Program-made: the position numbers and the translations under genes
Notes under the pieces: generated by a model
The model's input: only the letters and a program-made list of their open reading frames with translations
What the model was told of the DNA's origin: nothing
Databases searched by the model: none
Source: Lachnospiraceae bacterium
GTDB taxonomy: Bacteria; Bacillota_A; Clostridia; Lachnospirales; Lachnospiraceae
Assembly: GCA_009774465.1 (NCBI GenBank)
Contig: VSNT01000040.1
Span: 1-26,438, forward strand
Reading direction: 5' to 3'
Length of the DNA: 26,438 nucleotides
Part shown: positions 1 to 8,246 of the stretch, piece by piece
How positions within the stretch are numbered: the first letter of the stretch is position 1
Layout: each line of letters opens with the position of its first letter

Positions 1-954
1 TCCTCCCACTGCCTGCACTTTGGATATCCCTGATTTTATCTGTTCCCTGGAAAGCCCCATGCATCTTCCCACTGCCGCTGCCGCCAGTGCATTATATACC
101 ATATGCTCGCCGGGAAGCGGAATTTTTACGGGAAAGACACAAAGCCCCATGTGGATTACCGCCTCGGAACCAAGTAATCCCCTGTTCATCACATTAGAAG
201 CAAACACCTGATTTCCCATGCCAAGACCAAAATGCACCACTTCATGATCCCGCGCTGCCTGTACCCTGACCAGCATATCATCATCGCCATTTACAAAAAC
301 ATACCCGTCAGGATTCATGAAATCAAATATTTCCGTCTTTGCCTTTAAAATCCCTTCTCTTGTCCCAAGATTCTCCAGATGGCACTGTCCGATATTTGTT
401 ATGACACAAATGTCAGGTTTCCCAATTCTGCTTAGTCTGTGCATCTCTCCAAAGTCACTGATTCCCATTTCCAAAACTGCTGCCTGATGCTCCTGTCTGA
501 TCTGTAAAACTGTAAGAGGCAGTCCCACTTCATTGTTAAAGTTTCCTTCTGTTTTTAACACGCAAAACTTTTCCGACAAAACTGATGCAATCATTTCCTT
601 GGTGCTGGTTTTTCCTACGCTTCCCGTAATTCCCACCACAGGAATGTTTAGCTGGCTTCTGTAAAATTCAGCAATATCTTTAAGCGCCCTGAAAGAATCC
701 TGAACAAGAATATAAGGTACCTGACAGCCCACGGGCTCTCTTTCACACACAACAGCCAACGCGCCCTTATCCCTCATCTGAGGAATAAAATCATGTCCGT
801 CCACGCGTTCGCCCTTTGTGGCGATAAACACGCCGCCCTCTGCCATCTTTCTGGAGTCAATCACCACACAGGATGCTTCCCGGCTGCTTTCTCCACCGCC
901 AAAAAGCTTTCCGCCGCAGGCTTTTGCAATATTGCCTACTGTCATATTTTTCAT
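1..954 (-). CDS. murF: MurF, UDP-MurNAc-tripeptide--D-Ala-D-Ala ligase (3' end cut off)
   Basis: This gene encodes the cytoplasmic ATP-dependent ligase that adds D-Ala-D-Ala to the UDP-MurNAc-tripeptide, the last soluble step of peptidoglycan precursor synthesis. The frame is open from the ATG at 954 to base 1, giving 318 codons of a protein usually about 450 residues long, so the C-terminal domain lies outside the window. The N-terminal domain carries the family run CVVIDSRK near residues 29-36. The Mur-ligase P-loop GITGSVGKTSTK lies near 108-119, followed by FNNEVGLPLTVL, which is typical of MurF. The chosen ATG follows GAGGT by about 8 nt. The gene starts 29 bp after ddl, so it is probably co-transcribed with the enzyme that makes its dipeptide substrate. 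The identification is firm. Confidence 0.95.
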   Translation of the reverse strand, partial: MKNMTVGNIAKACGGKLFGGGESSREASCVVIDSRKMAEGGVFIATKGERVDGHDFIPQMRDKGALAVVCEREPVGCQVPYILVQDSFRALKDIAEFYRSQLNIPVVGITGSVGKTSTKEMIASVLSEKFCVLKTEGNFNNEVGLPLTVLQIRQEHQAAVLEMGISDFGEMHRLSRIGKPDICVITNIGQCHLENLGTREGILKAKTEIFDFMNPDGYVFVNGDDDMLVRVQAARDHEVVHFGLGMGNQVFASNVMNRGLLGSEAVIHMGLCVFPVKIPLPGEHMVYNALAAAAVGRCMGLSREQIKSGISKVQAVGG

Positions 955-983
955 AAGTCATACCTCACATTCCTGCAATTCAT

Positions 984-2009
984 CTATTTTACTGCTGCCT
1001 CTATGATTTTTTCACACAGTTCTTCAAATGAAATCCCTATGGCTTCCGCCTCCTGGGGAAGCAGGGAGGTAGGCGTCATGCCAGGCAGTGTATTTGCCTC
1101 CAGGCAATAAATTTCCCCTGTCTCGCTCATCATAAAATCCATTCTGGCATAATTTTTTAGCCGCAGTACACGAAAAGCCTCTTCTGCATAGGCCTGCATT
1201 TCTTTCGTCTTCTCCTCTGAAAGCTCTGCGGGGCAAGTCTCAATGGCAGAGCCTGCCTGATATTTGTTTTTATAGTCATAAAATCCCTGCAATGGGGCAA
1301 TTTCAATAACAGGCAGCGCTTTCCCTTCCATAACACCCACAGAAAATTCCCGCCCTTTTATGTATTGTTCCACAATCACTTCATTGTCATAGCGAAAGGC
1401 CTCTTTAAGAGCCTGTTCATACTCTTCTTCCTTCCAGGCAATACCTACGCCTACGCTGGAACCGCCACAGCAGGCCTTTACCATACAGGGAAAAGGAACC
1501 TTTTCTTTGGGCGTTTCCCCTTTTTTCAGGCGGATCCCTGCCGGGGAAGGTATTCCATAACAGGCAAAAATGTCTTTAGTGATTCCCTTATCCATGCAGA
1601 TGGCCGAGCTCACATAATCGGTTCCTGTATAAGTAATCCCCATAAGATCAAAACATGCCTGAATTTTTCCGTTTTCTCCATTTTCCCCATGAAGGGCCAT
1701 GAAAACCACATCTGCTATCTGACAGATAGCAATAACATTGGGCCCGAAAAAGTTTTTATCCCCGTCAGGGCGCATTGCCTTTACCTGTTCAATATCAGGA
1801 TTCTTATCACTGATACCGCCTGTTTCCTTATCCCATTTTTCATCCTTTTCAAAAACATCCTCAGCGTCCTGCCCCGTATACCCTAAATATACATCCAAAA
1901 GGATCGCCTTATGTCCCTTCTTTTTTAATGCTTTATATATCATAACTCCCGAACTTAAGGAAACATCCCTTTCCGTACTGATTCCTCCTGCCAAAACTAC
2001 AATTTTCAT
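984..2009 (-). CDS. ddl: D-alanine--D-alanine ligase
   Basis: This ATP-grasp ligase joins two D-alanines in the cytoplasm to supply the MurF substrate. The N-terminus MKIVVLAGGISTERDVSLSSG is the family signature. Further motifs are MVKACCGGSSVGVG (ATP-grasp), FYDYKNKYQAG (omega-loop region around the conserved tyrosine), ARMDF, and EANTLPGMTPTSLLPQEA (metal and product site). The length of 341 residues is normal. The frame stays open 28 codons further upstream, but that stretch has no family similarity, and the family start is the ATG at 2009. A GTG three codons earlier is an alternative start, because the AAGGAAGG site is nearer to it. The gene sits between a GH9-like lipoprotein and murF. 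The loop looks like D-Ala-D-Ala chemistry; D-Ser specificity cannot be formally excluded from sequence alone. Confidence 0.93.
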   Translation of the reverse strand: MKIVVLAGGISTERDVSLSSGVMIYKALKKKGHKAILLDVYLGYTGQDAEDVFEKDEKWDKETGGISDKNPDIEQVKAMRPDGDKNFFGPNVIAICQIADVVFMALHGENGENGKIQACFDLMGITYTGTDYVSSAICMDKGITKDIFACYGIPSPAGIRLKKGETPKEKVPFPCMVKACCGGSSVGVGIAWKEEEYEQALKEAFRYDNEVIVEQYIKGREFSVGVMEGKALPVIEIAPLQGFYDYKNKYQAGSAIETCPAELSEEKTKEMQAYAEEAFRVLRLKNYARMDFMMSETGEIYCLEANTLPGMTPTSLLPQEAEAIGISFEELCEKIIEAAVK

Positions 2010-2140
2010 TGTTATCACCACGCCTTCCTTAATCATTTCGCGCCTGTGCTTATGTACAGGCTGCCACTTTAACCATTTTATTCCTGTTTCCATTACTGAT
2101 AAAGAGAATAATCTGCCTACACTATTGCAAAATATGCTGC

Positions 2141-3712
2141 TTATCCAGCCGATCTGTATATCACCTCACTGAGCATGAAAACAAGCTTACTGTCCGTGTC
2201 AAATTGTTTCATAATTCCAATACCTTCTTCTCCCCTTCCATAGCTGTTTTCTCCAAAACCGTCAACATAACTGACAGCCATGTCATTTCTTCCAAACAGA
2301 TAATGAAGATGATTTTCTATGACTGCTTTGTATTCATAATTGGCAATAATATGATTCACTACCATCAGATACATTATATTAGTTAACAATTGGCGGCTAT
2401 TATCCTGTCCGCTATTTACAGATGCAAGATAAGGGCTGCTGAGCGCATCCTCAGAAATCATCTCCGCCTGCTGCATCAGCATTTTCATAATTCTGTCACA
2501 CAGAGTAAGTTCAACCTTCTGTTTGGTAGAAATATAAGTAACGCAGCCCATTAAAATAACTTCATCCTGCTCATAAAAATTCTTCTCGCTGCTTAAAAAT
2601 TCTTCAATATATTTATGGCAGCTTCTCTGGCCTGCCGCACGATAGAGTTCTGCCGCCGCCGCAAATTTCCATTTATTTGTTCCACTTTCATCAGATGACT
2701 CCAGCTCTGCATGCTTCCAGGCTCTGTCCGCTGCCTGAAGGCAGTAAGTGGCATATTCCGTATCATAATTTTGATACAAATAGCTGAACTTGGCCAGCGC
2801 CATAGCAAATGCTCTTTCTGCCTCTACTGATGAAGGTTCCAGATAGATATCTGCCGATTTGCCGGAAGCATCATTATTTGATCCGTAAACAGACACACCT
2901 GCATAAACTTCTCCTGTCTGTTTATCCTGCATTTTCAGCATCCATTCAACCTCATACTTCACTTCATCCAGAATATCAGGTATGCCATTTCCGCTTTCCG
3001 GAATTCCATAATCATCTGTGAATGCCTCTTCATACAGTTCATAGGCCAGAAGCATCACTGACATGGCCTGTGCTGCCGTTATCACATCCTTCTGCCCCTT
3101 TTCATCCTGATGCCATCCCCCTGAAACATCAAGACTGATGGAAGTGTCTTCCTTAAGCATTACCTTGCCGATATGGCAAGCGTTACGTGCATTCTCACCA
3201 GCATATTCTGTTGTCAGTGTTATTCCGCAGCGATTATAATAATACTGCCTGCATGCCTCTTTAAATGTATCCATATAAAGATCCTCTCCAATGGAAAAGG
3301 AATACGATCTTCCAAGTACAGGTGCTTCTATGTAATAATTTCCCGGTGTCTGTAATTCGGAAAAGTCTCCATAGCTATTATATTCTTCCAATTCCTGATT
3401 ATATCCCTGCTCTTCCAAAAATCCGGTATATACAGCATTTTGACTCTCCATATCAATCACATAAAAAAAAGCCGGCAGCTCATCCCCCTGAAAGACAGCC
3501 ACTTTTTTGTCTTCAGGCATATATCCTAATTGATTGATCAAAATGCCGGGAGTACTTACCGGAACTTCATAGGAAAGATCCGGTGTTTCCTCCATACTGA
3601 CAAAATTGTCATCTCCGGATGGGATTGGTATATATTTATCCAAAGGTATCTGCTGGCATCCTGCAAACAAAACAGCACATGCAAGCACAATTACCATCAT
3701 TTGTTTTCTCAA
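2141..3712 (-). CDS. GH9-fold lipoprotein, probably without cellulase activity
   Basis: This is a predicted surface lipoprotein of 523 residues. The signal peptide ends in the lipobox LFAGC with the lipidated Cys at 19. Residues about 55-140 resemble the Ig-like CelD_N domain that precedes GH9 catalytic domains (GILINQLGYMPEDKKVAVF). The rest follows the GH9 alpha-barrel: LDVSGGW at 194-200, GNGIPDILDEVKYEVEWMLKMQ, LASVNSGQDNSRQLLTN and SYVDGFGENS. However, the DAGD pair that normally follows GGWY is replaced by HQDEKGQKD. The PHHR and C-terminal NEVA-type acid motifs are also not visible, so catalysis is doubtful. The start is a TTG at 3712 with AGGAGG about 8 nt upstream. It lies 39 bp after an amidohydrolase and 131 bp before ddl, and a role in binding or remodelling wall glycans is only inference. 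Confidence 0.75.
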   Translation of the reverse strand: MRKQMMVIVLACAVLFAGCQQIPLDKYIPIPSGDDNFVSMEETPDLSYEVPVSTPGILINQLGYMPEDKKVAVFQGDELPAFFYVIDMESQNAVYTGFLEEQGYNQELEEYNSYGDFSELQTPGNYYIEAPVLGRSYSFSIGEDLYMDTFKEACRQYYYNRCGITLTTEYAGENARNACHIGKVMLKEDTSISLDVSGGWHQDEKGQKDVITAAQAMSVMLLAYELYEEAFTDDYGIPESGNGIPDILDEVKYEVEWMLKMQDKQTGEVYAGVSVYGSNNDASGKSADIYLEPSSVEAERAFAMALAKFSYLYQNYDTEYATYCLQAADRAWKHAELESSDESGTNKWKFAAAAELYRAAGQRSCHKYIEEFLSSEKNFYEQDEVILMGCVTYISTKQKVELTLCDRIMKMLMQQAEMISEDALSSPYLASVNSGQDNSRQLLTNIMYLMVVNHIIANYEYKAVIENHLHYLFGRNDMAVSYVDGFGENSYGRGEEGIGIMKQFDTDSKLVFMLSEVIYRSAG

Positions 3713-3751
3713 CCTTATTCCTCCTTCAAAGCCCCAACACCCTGCCTTCGA

Positions 3752-4951
3752 TTATAACTGTTTTTCATCATGAGGTAAAGAAAATGATTGATCTGCGTAT
3801 GCAATTTCGCCATCAATCAGGGTACACATTACTTTTGTTGCCACTTCCAGAGGACTTCCATTAAAAATAACAATATCTGCATCCTTCCCTTTCTCAAGGC
3901 TTCCTATGCGGTGATCCACGCCGCAGATCTGGGCCGGATATATGGTAATGGATTTTAAAGCTTCCATTTCCTCCATTCCTGCCTTTGCCGCCATTCCGGC
4001 ACAAATAGGCAGCGACTGTATCAGGCTTACAGGATGATCCGTAGTAATGGCGGTTTTCACTCCTTGTTTATTTAAAATACCTACTGTTTTAAATGCCATA
4101 TTCTGAACCTCTATTTTATTTCTGCTGGCAAGATCCGGCCCTACGATTGCCGGAAATCCGGACTCCTTCACCTCCTGGGCAATCAAATGCCCTTCACTGC
4201 AATGGTCAAGCGTCATTTTCAGATGGTATTCTCTGGCGATTCTGATTGCTGTTAATATATCATCCGCCCTGTGCACATGGGCCTTTAAAGGAATCTCTCC
4301 TTCTAACACCGGCAGCCAGCATTCATATTTAAAATCAGGTTCTTCCAAATCTCCCTTTTTCTTCTTTTCCCTGTATTGGAATGCTTTAAACAATTCTTCT
4401 CTTAACATGGCGGCAATTGCCATACGGGTTGCAGGTGATTTCCCCTGACCACTGTAATTAACCTTGGGATTTTCCCCAAAAGCCACCTTCATGGCAGCCG
4501 GACTTTTTATTACCAGCCTGTCAATATTCCTTCCATGTGTTTTGACAAATGCAAAGCTGCCTCCCACTACATTTGCACTTCCCGGTCCAATCATTGCTCC
4601 GGTTATCCCTGCACGAACTGCATCATCAAAAGCTGCATCCATAGGATTAATGGCATCAATGGCACGAAGATAAGGAGTAATGGGATCTACTGTCTCATTA
4701 CAGTCATCTCCCTCCATTCCCTTTTTTTCCTCAGTAATTCCCATATGACAATGCGCCTCTATTAATCCGGGCATTACAATGCAGCCGGATGCATTAATCA
4801 CCTGCATTCCATTACCGGACTGCAAAGGAAATGGGGCGCCATTTTTCATAGCCCCCAGCTCCTTTATTTTTCCTTCTTCAATGCATATATATCCTTTTTC
4901 CCATTTCTCTCCCGACATAGTTAAAACCCTGCCGCCGATTATATACAACAT
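3752..4951 (-). CDS. Amidohydrolase, imidazolonepropionase-like
   Basis: This is a metal-dependent cyclic amidohydrolase of the TIM-barrel superfamily (COG1228 type), predicted to be cytoplasmic, 399 residues. It has the small N-terminal beta domain (MLYIIGGRVLTMSG...KIKELG). The metal motif GLIEAHCHMG has its two histidines at 68 and 70. Further ligand regions are KAHVHRADD, TLDHCSEGH and the aspartate in TTDHPVSL. The C-terminal ending GSLEKGKDADIVIFNGSPLE is characteristic of the family. Substrates in this group range from imidazolonepropionate to dipeptides and other cyclic amides. No hut genes are nearby, so histidine degradation is not supported. It lies 57 bp after spoIIQ and 39 bp before the GH9-like lipoprotein, probably within one transcription unit. 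The true substrate is unknown. Confidence 0.85.
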   Translation of the reverse strand: MLYIIGGRVLTMSGEKWEKGYICIEEGKIKELGAMKNGAPFPLQSGNGMQVINASGCIVMPGLIEAHCHMGITEEKKGMEGDDCNETVDPITPYLRAIDAINPMDAAFDDAVRAGITGAMIGPGSANVVGGSFAFVKTHGRNIDRLVIKSPAAMKVAFGENPKVNYSGQGKSPATRMAIAAMLREELFKAFQYREKKKKGDLEEPDFKYECWLPVLEGEIPLKAHVHRADDILTAIRIAREYHLKMTLDHCSEGHLIAQEVKESGFPAIVGPDLASRNKIEVQNMAFKTVGILNKQGVKTAITTDHPVSLIQSLPICAGMAAKAGMEEMEALKSITIYPAQICGVDHRIGSLEKGKDADIVIFNGSPLEVATKVMCTLIDGEIAYADQSFSLPHDEKQL

Positions 4952-5008
4952 TTCCGTATTCTTACCTTTCCTATATAAAGTAAAGCAGTTGAAACAAATT
5001 TTAAAAGG

Positions 5009-5881
5009 TTAATTCAGCTTCGATAAGGGATTTACAGGTTCTCCGTCCTTAGTCAGCTTAAAATAAACGTTAGTCCCTTCCACACTGTAGTACTTGGTGG
5101 GAGCTGCAACCTCGGCTATAATATCTCCTGCTGCCACATAGCTGCCTTCAGATACCAGTATATTTTGAAGCTGGCCATAGGTTACTTCATATCCGCCTCC
5201 TAATTCCACTACGATTCCGTTTCCTATTCGGCGGTCGGAAAATACGGAAATTACTTTACCTGCAGATGATGCCGTAATCAGATCACCCTCATTTGCCTGA
5301 ATAATTACTGCCGGGTTATACCTGTATTGCTGCAATGTGGGGAAAAACACAGTTTTGTCCATACTGTAATTGATCAGTATATTCCCTACTATCGGCCAAA
5401 TGAGCGTATCAGAATCGCTGAATGTAAGCGCCGGCTGCATGGCAGTAGATAATGCAGGTGTATTTTCTTCTTCCTCCTGCTCTTCCTGCTTCACACTCTG
5501 CGGCTTTTCGTCGGTGCTGTTTTCCTTACTTGTCTTTACCTCTTCCTCCTGGGAGGTATCCGACATGCTGCTGCTTTCTGATTCGTCAGGGTTTTCCACT
5601 CTCTGTGAGTTTGTTTCCTGAAAATAGGGATCATAATCAAGGTCGTCTGTAGACGCTCCCTGCGTCACACTTTCTGCAAGGGTTAAATTGTTTTCTTCGG
5701 CCAATCCTGCTGCTGCACTATTTTCAATGGAGCTTAAATCTACCACATATCCTTCATCCTGACTGCTGCTGTCTCTCCCCAGCCATATTCCTGTAGCGGT
5801 TAAAGATGCTAAAACCAGCAATGACGATGCAATCATAATCAGCCGTTCTTTGGCAAGGCCTCTTCTTCTACTTCTTCTCAT
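5009..5881 (-). CDS. spoIIQ: SpoIIQ-like engulfment protein, degenerate LytM/M23 domain
   Basis: SpoIIQ is a forespore membrane protein that pairs with SpoIIIAH across the intermembrane space during engulfment. The protein has a basic N-terminus, one membrane segment at about residues 13-34, an acidic Ser/Glu-rich linker (about 60-145), and a LytM/M23 fold from about 160 to the end (TASSAGKVISVFSDRRIGNGIVVELGG...). The zinc ligands of active M23 peptidases are absent: the HxxxD position reads YNPAVII, and the HxH position reads NVYF. Loss of these residues is also known for Bacillus SpoIIQ, so a structural role fits. The neighbouring spoIID, 136 bp upstream, is the usual clostridial arrangement and supports the name over a generic M23 peptidase. 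A ribosome site (GAGGAA) lies 7 nt before the ATG. No forespore promoter could be read with confidence in the gap. Confidence 0.85.
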   Translation of the reverse strand: MRRSRRRGLAKERLIMIASSLLVLASLTATGIWLGRDSSSQDEGYVVDLSSIENSAAAGLAEENNLTLAESVTQGASTDDLDYDPYFQETNSQRVENPDESESSSMSDTSQEEEVKTSKENSTDEKPQSVKQEEQEEEENTPALSTAMQPALTFSDSDTLIWPIVGNILINYSMDKTVFFPTLQQYRYNPAVIIQANEGDLITASSAGKVISVFSDRRIGNGIVVELGGGYEVTYGQLQNILVSEGSYVAAGDIIAEVAAPTKYYSVEGTNVYFKLTKDGEPVNPLSKLN

Positions 5882-6017
5882 CTTTATTCCTCATTTCTGC
5901 GCCGCTTTCTGCACATGACGAAAAGCTTGCATCATCCGGCGCCAAGACGCAATTATTCAGGTAAACTGCCATGCACATGATTATTCTTTATGGATAGTTT
6001 TGCCCCTTTTTTCTACT

Positions 6018-7019
6018 TTATTCAATTTTTGTAATTGTTACCTGATCAAAAAAATAATTCAGGATATCTACATAATCCTCCTCTTCTTTTGCCATTTCAT
6101 TTGCAGCAAACTGGCTCATTCCTAGCCCATGTCCTGATCCCTTTACGGAAAAAATAATAAGCGTCCCTTCCTTTTCCATATGAAAGCTGGAGGAGGAAAG
6201 CATAAACGCTTCTCTAAAGCCTTCCCCTGATACCAGTTTTCCCTCCCACTCAAGATAAAGCACGTACCCGGTGCTGTCTCTGTAAACCTTTATTCCATCT
6301 AATTCTTCCTGAAACATGAGTCCTTCTGTGCCTTCTTCCGGCAGATATGTTCCCGGCATCTGTTCCCATATTTTTTTAAACTCGCTTTCTTCAAAACTGG
6401 CAGAGCTCATAAAATCTTTAGATAAAAAGTCTCTGCTGCAGACCACGCTCTTTAAATAAGGATATTCCATAAGCAGCAACTCTTCCCCATTTCTTGTGGT
6501 ACCGTTGCTCACTGCAAAGTACGGGGCGCTTACAGGTTTATCCTGCCACATAATACAGACGCCGGCGCTTTCTGAAACCGCCTGCCATATCTGTTCCGGT
6601 ATCAGCACATTTCCATATTCTTCATCTTCCACGCAGATTTCCTTTCCGCTTCCGGCGCTTTCTGAAACTGCCAAAAGTCCCGACCTGATCAAAACAGCCT
6701 GCGCCTTTATGGCCTCCATTTCATAAGTGCTGTCAATGCTTCTTGCAAGCTTATCTGCAACATAAATTTCAAGAGGTATTGTTTCATTTCCCAATGAAGT
6801 TATATTTTTTACATAAATATTTCTCTCAAAATTTTCATTTTCTGCAGCCACGGTTTCTAATGCTCTGCCAGAACTGCCTTCTTCCAGATTTCCAAACAAA
6901 AAGGTAATTAAATATGGAATAACCAGCAAAAGTAAAAGAATCGTACCCAGATTTCGTAAAGGAAATCCGGATGCGATTCTTTTATTTTCGACAGTTTGAA
7001 AGACTCTAAGTTTTTTCAT
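6018..7019 (-). CDS. spoIID: SpoIID, stage II sporulation lytic transglycosylase
   Basis: SpoIID is a mother-cell membrane-anchored enzyme that cuts denuded glycan strands as part of the SpoIID-SpoIIM-SpoIIP engulfment machine. After a basic start there is one membrane segment (LGTILLLLLVIPYLITFLFG, about residues 25-44). The amidase-enhancer/SpoIID signature YEMEAIKAQAVLIRSGLLA keeps the catalytic glutamate region. The typical C-terminus GSGHGLGMSQFAANEMAKE is also present. The run after APYF reads AVSNGTTRNG, where many homologues have a histidine-containing HSTSGG-like run, so metal binding may differ. The ATG at 7019 was chosen over one 12 codons upstream because GGAGG sits 6 nt before it. 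The length is 333 residues. It lies 42 bp behind the EF-hand protein gene and has its own sigma-E-like promoter. Confidence 0.92.
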   Translation of the reverse strand: MKKLRVFQTVENKRIASGFPLRNLGTILLLLLVIPYLITFLFGNLEEGSSGRALETVAAENENFERNIYVKNITSLGNETIPLEIYVADKLARSIDSTYEMEAIKAQAVLIRSGLLAVSESAGSGKEICVEDEEYGNVLIPEQIWQAVSESAGVCIMWQDKPVSAPYFAVSNGTTRNGEELLLMEYPYLKSVVCSRDFLSKDFMSSASFEESEFKKIWEQMPGTYLPEEGTEGLMFQEELDGIKVYRDSTGYVLYLEWEGKLVSGEGFREAFMLSSSSFHMEKEGTLIIFSVKGSGHGLGMSQFAANEMAKEEEDYVDILNYFFDQVTITKIE

Positions 7020-7035
7020 AGGACACCTCCAGACT

Positions 7036-7064
7036 ATTTTATGAAGGATGCCCAAAATATATTA
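7036..7064 (-). promoter_or_regulatory. Sigma-E-type promoter of spoIID
   Basis: Read on the minus strand, TAATATA (7064-7058) matches the sigma-E -35 pattern KMATATW. Fourteen bases downstream is CATAAAAT (7043-7036), one base off the -10 pattern CATACAMT. Both spacing and sequence fit. The start point would fall at about 7029-7031, right at the GGAGG of spoIID, so the leader would be very short. spoIID is a sigma-E gene in Bacillus, which agrees. The -35 box overlaps the stop codon of the upstream gene. Confidence 0.5.
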
Positions 7065-8246
7065 CATTGCCATAGCATACAGCCATTGCGCATATTTATT
7101 TTGATTTTTTCTGGCCTCTTCCTGCTTCTTTTGTTCATGAAGCGCTAAGTCAACATGCTGCACAGTTCCCACGTTTCCATTTTCATACAGGAATACTCCG
7201 GTACTGCGAATCATTCCCTTGGCCTGATTATTTTCATCGGTAATTGCAAAATTGGTTGCATTATTTTGAAGGCATATGGCTCCCACGCCTTTTTCCGCCA
7301 GAGAATAAAGCTGCTGGTTTCCATTTTCATCCATCACCCAGATTTTCAGCTTATCCCAGATCTCATCTCCTTCATCAATAAAGCCATTATGATCCGTATC
7401 GTAAGCTGCCAGATCTGCAAACCCGTTTCCGGATTTGGTTCCGAAAAGCTCCGAACCATCATTAATCATCCCGTCTCCATTTTTATCCAGTGCAAGAAAA
7501 CCGCTTCCGGCTGCCAGACGATTGATTTCATCCTCCTGACCATCTCCATCAATGTCAAATAAAAATGTCTGATCGGAAAGATCTGCTATGTTCCCGTTTA
7601 AATTAATTACAAGGGGATCGCACATGGAAGTCTGTGTAAAATTAACATTTTCTTCATAATACTCCTGAAAACTCCTGCTCATTTCCAGATTTAAATTAAA
7701 ATTAATTTCTCTTCCATCTGCACATTTTACGGTTCCCTGTGTGGTAAAGCTGGTATTTTCCGTTTCCTCATAATAATACTGAGAGCTGTAAGAAAAAGTT
7801 TTAGTTCCCATACCAACCACAGAAACTATGCTGTCCTGCGTTGAAGTGCTCTGATTTGTTTCCTGTGAGGAAGTCATTTCACTCCAGTCCATTTCTCTTT
7901 TTTCGGGAAAGAAAATTTTCATCAGATAATTCAGGCATTGCTGTCTGATTTCCAATAGCTGTTCCTGTACCGCACGCAGGTCGGTACTGTTAACCCTGCT
8001 TAAGCCGGTATTACCTGCTTTCGCACGCATTTCCTCCAAAGTACTCTGCAGCGAATTACCCTTATTTTCCCTGGTCTGCTTTTCCTGACCGTTTACATCA
8101 CCCTCCGACTTATCTTTCAGCAGACTTCCGGTTCCATCCTTTAAGCTCTGCCTTCCGGTGGTGATCATAAGCTTACTGACTCTTCCTGAAAAAGTCGTAT
8201 GCTTTCTGGCGGACTCCATTCCTATTGTGCTGGAATCAATTCGCAT
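7062..8246 (-). CDS. EF-hand-like calcium-binding protein, function unknown
   Basis: This protein of 394 residues has no signal peptide or membrane segment. The first half is Ser/Thr/Gln-rich and probably partly unstructured. The second half carries three acidic DxDxDG-type calcium loops: DIDGDGQED, DKNGDGMIND and DTDHNGFIDEGD. They are embedded in the pattern FLALDKNGDGMI-DGSELFG...GNGFADLAAYD, which also occurs in RTX-type and other calcium-binding proteins. The start at 8246 follows a perfect AAGGAGGT site. The frame remains open 77 codons upstream, but that stretch shows no family similarity. It is the first gene of the leftward run leading into spoIID. A link to sporulation is only suggested by position, and I do not recognise a specific function. 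Confidence 0.75.
   Translation of the reverse strand: MRIDSSTIGMESARKHTTFSGRVSKLMITTGRQSLKDGTGSLLKDKSEGDVNGQEKQTRENKGNSLQSTLEEMRAKAGNTGLSRVNSTDLRAVQEQLLEIRQQCLNYLMKIFFPEKREMDWSEMTSSQETNQSTSTQDSIVSVVGMGTKTFSYSSQYYYEETENTSFTTQGTVKCADGREINFNLNLEMSRSFQEYYEENVNFTQTSMCDPLVINLNGNIADLSDQTFLFDIDGDGQEDEINRLAAGSGFLALDKNGDGMINDGSELFGTKSGNGFADLAAYDTDHNGFIDEGDEIWDKLKIWVMDENGNQQLYSLAEKGVGAICLQNNATNFAITDENNQAKGMIRSTGVFLYENGNVGTVQHVDLALHEQKKQEEARKNQNKYAQWLYAMAM

Noticed and set aside
2042..2061. Hairpin GCCTGT / ACAGGC upstream of ddl
   Set aside because: The stem is only 6 bp with an 8-base loop and no T-tract, so it is not a terminator. No riboswitch or T-box core was found around it.
3752..4951. Imidazolonepropionase of histidine degradation
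   Set aside because: The family fits, but no other hut gene is present and the context is envelope/sporulation, so the specific name is not supported.
5882..6017. Forespore (sigma-F or sigma-G) promoter before spoIIQ
   Set aside because: A GTTTA-like -35 can be found, but no matching -10 follows at the right distance, so no promoter is claimed.
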